A DNA stretch of 64,000 nt from Jidongwangia harbinensis (GTDB taxonomy: Bacteria > Actinomycetota > Actinomycetes > Mycobacteriales > Micromonosporaceae): contig NZ_JAIWNC010000002.1 of NCBI RefSeq assembly GCF_020216025.1, positions 186,001 to 250,000 on the forward strand, given 5' to 3'. Under the pieces are notes generated by a model, which did no database searches, was not told the DNA's origin, and saw nothing but the letters and a program-made list of their open reading frames with translations. Made by a program: the position numbers and the translations under genes. Below are positions 63,627 through 64,000 of the stretch, one piece after another (position 1 is the first letter of the stretch; each line of letters starts with the position of its first letter).

Positions 63627-64000
63627 TCAGTGCGAGATCATGCCGCTGATCAGCGCCTGCCAGGTCATCGGCCCGACGATGCCGTCGACCGCCATCGACG
63701 GCGTACCCGCGCGTACCGCCTCCTGGAAAGCCCGCACCGCGCGCTCGGTGACCGGGCCGAAGATGCCGTCCACCTGCGGCCCCTGGTTCGGATCGCCGGA
63801 CTGGTTCCGGCTCTGGAACTCCTCCTGGACCGCGCGTACGGCCTCGCCCTCGTCGTTGCGGCGGACCGTGACGATCAGGGCGGCCCAGGTCTGCGGGCCG
63901 ACGATCCCGTCCACGGCCAGGTTCCGCTGCTGCTGGAACGCCCGGACGGCGGCCTCGGTCAGCGGGCCGAACTCGCCGTCCACGGCGACGCTGTGCCCGC
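63627..64000 (-). CDS. Peptidoglycan-binding protein, 5' end outside window
   Basis: At least 124 codons. Two PG_binding_1 repeats are complete: [36 protein letters not shown] and [20 protein letters not shown]...[13 protein letters not shown]. The frame continues past the window edge, so more repeats or a catalytic domain may precede them. It binds cell wall peptides or glycans. Probably exported, but the signal region is outside the window. Confidence 0.85.
   Translation of the reverse strand, partial: GHSVAVDGEFGPLTEAAVRAFQQQRNLAVDGIVGPQTWAALIVTVRRNDEGEAVRAVQEEFQSRNQSGDPNQGPQVDGIFGPVTERAVRAFQEAVRAGTPSMAVDGIVGPMTWQALISGMISH

Overview
The window is very GC-rich DNA from a filamentous actinomycete, most likely a member of the Micromonosporaceae (Actinoplanes-like). 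This is inferred from strong G/C bias at third codon positions, frequent GTG and TTG starts, a SARP regulator, CebR/CelR-type cellulose operators, many Tat/Sec-exported hydrolases and many TANNNT -10 boxes placed 5-8 nt before start codons (leaderless transcription). No rRNA, tRNA, CRISPR array, prophage or replication origin was seen. Species cannot be fixed from the sequence alone.

Layout. 1-600: the start of a flavin reductase gene running off the left edge, preceded by a 23-residue leader peptide ending in a Cys cluster (candidate cysteine attenuator). 904-9101: sortase-anchored SGNH hydrolase, GH9 cellulase with a perfect CebR-type operator, SDR, OhrR-type MarR regulator, PucR regulator, secreted M6 protease. 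9180-11838: VanX-type dipeptidase and secreted S15 peptidase. 11889-18110: a divergent, translationally coupled cluster with four sulfotransferases, one GT4 glycosyltransferase and one glycosidase-like lipoprotein. 18389-23261: lipoprotein, P450 and pyruvate phosphate dikinase, with a second CebR-like site between the last two. 23272-27603: SARP/NB-ARC/TPR regulator beside two related small secreted proteins and an 80-residue protein. 27624-33014: a 1355-residue pseudo-trypsin/STAND-ATPase/WD40 protein, a TM/coiled-coil protein and a VanZ-like protein. 33026-45516: DUF1330-like and membrane proteins, a two-component system, GH3 enzyme, hydrolase/TetR pair, GGDEF cyclase, GH13 alpha-amylase, two coupled GNAT proteins, a VOC protein and a methyltransferase. 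45513-47087: a decayed IS5-type transposase and non-coding DNA with an AT-richer palindrome.

47088-50625: hypothetical protein and recQ with a coupled upstream small gene. 50688-57446: a compact locus with GTP cyclohydrolase II, a RibD-type reductase, a PTPS-like protein and an MDR dehydrogenase that both lack canonical catalytic residues, a glycosyltransferase, a methyltransferase, a flippase-like membrane protein and a CDP-alcohol phosphatidyltransferase. 57464-64000: BtuF-like protein, HAAS-type membrane protein, M48 peptidase flanked by 14-bp and 30-bp tandem repeats, Tat-type esterase, a pilin-like 93-residue protein, a Pro-rich repeat protein and the end of a peptidoglycan-binding protein.

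The strongest candidates for undescribed systems are the pteridine/lipid-like locus (50688-57446), the sulfotransferase cluster (11889-18110) and the pseudoprotease-STAND-WD40 protein (27624-31691).
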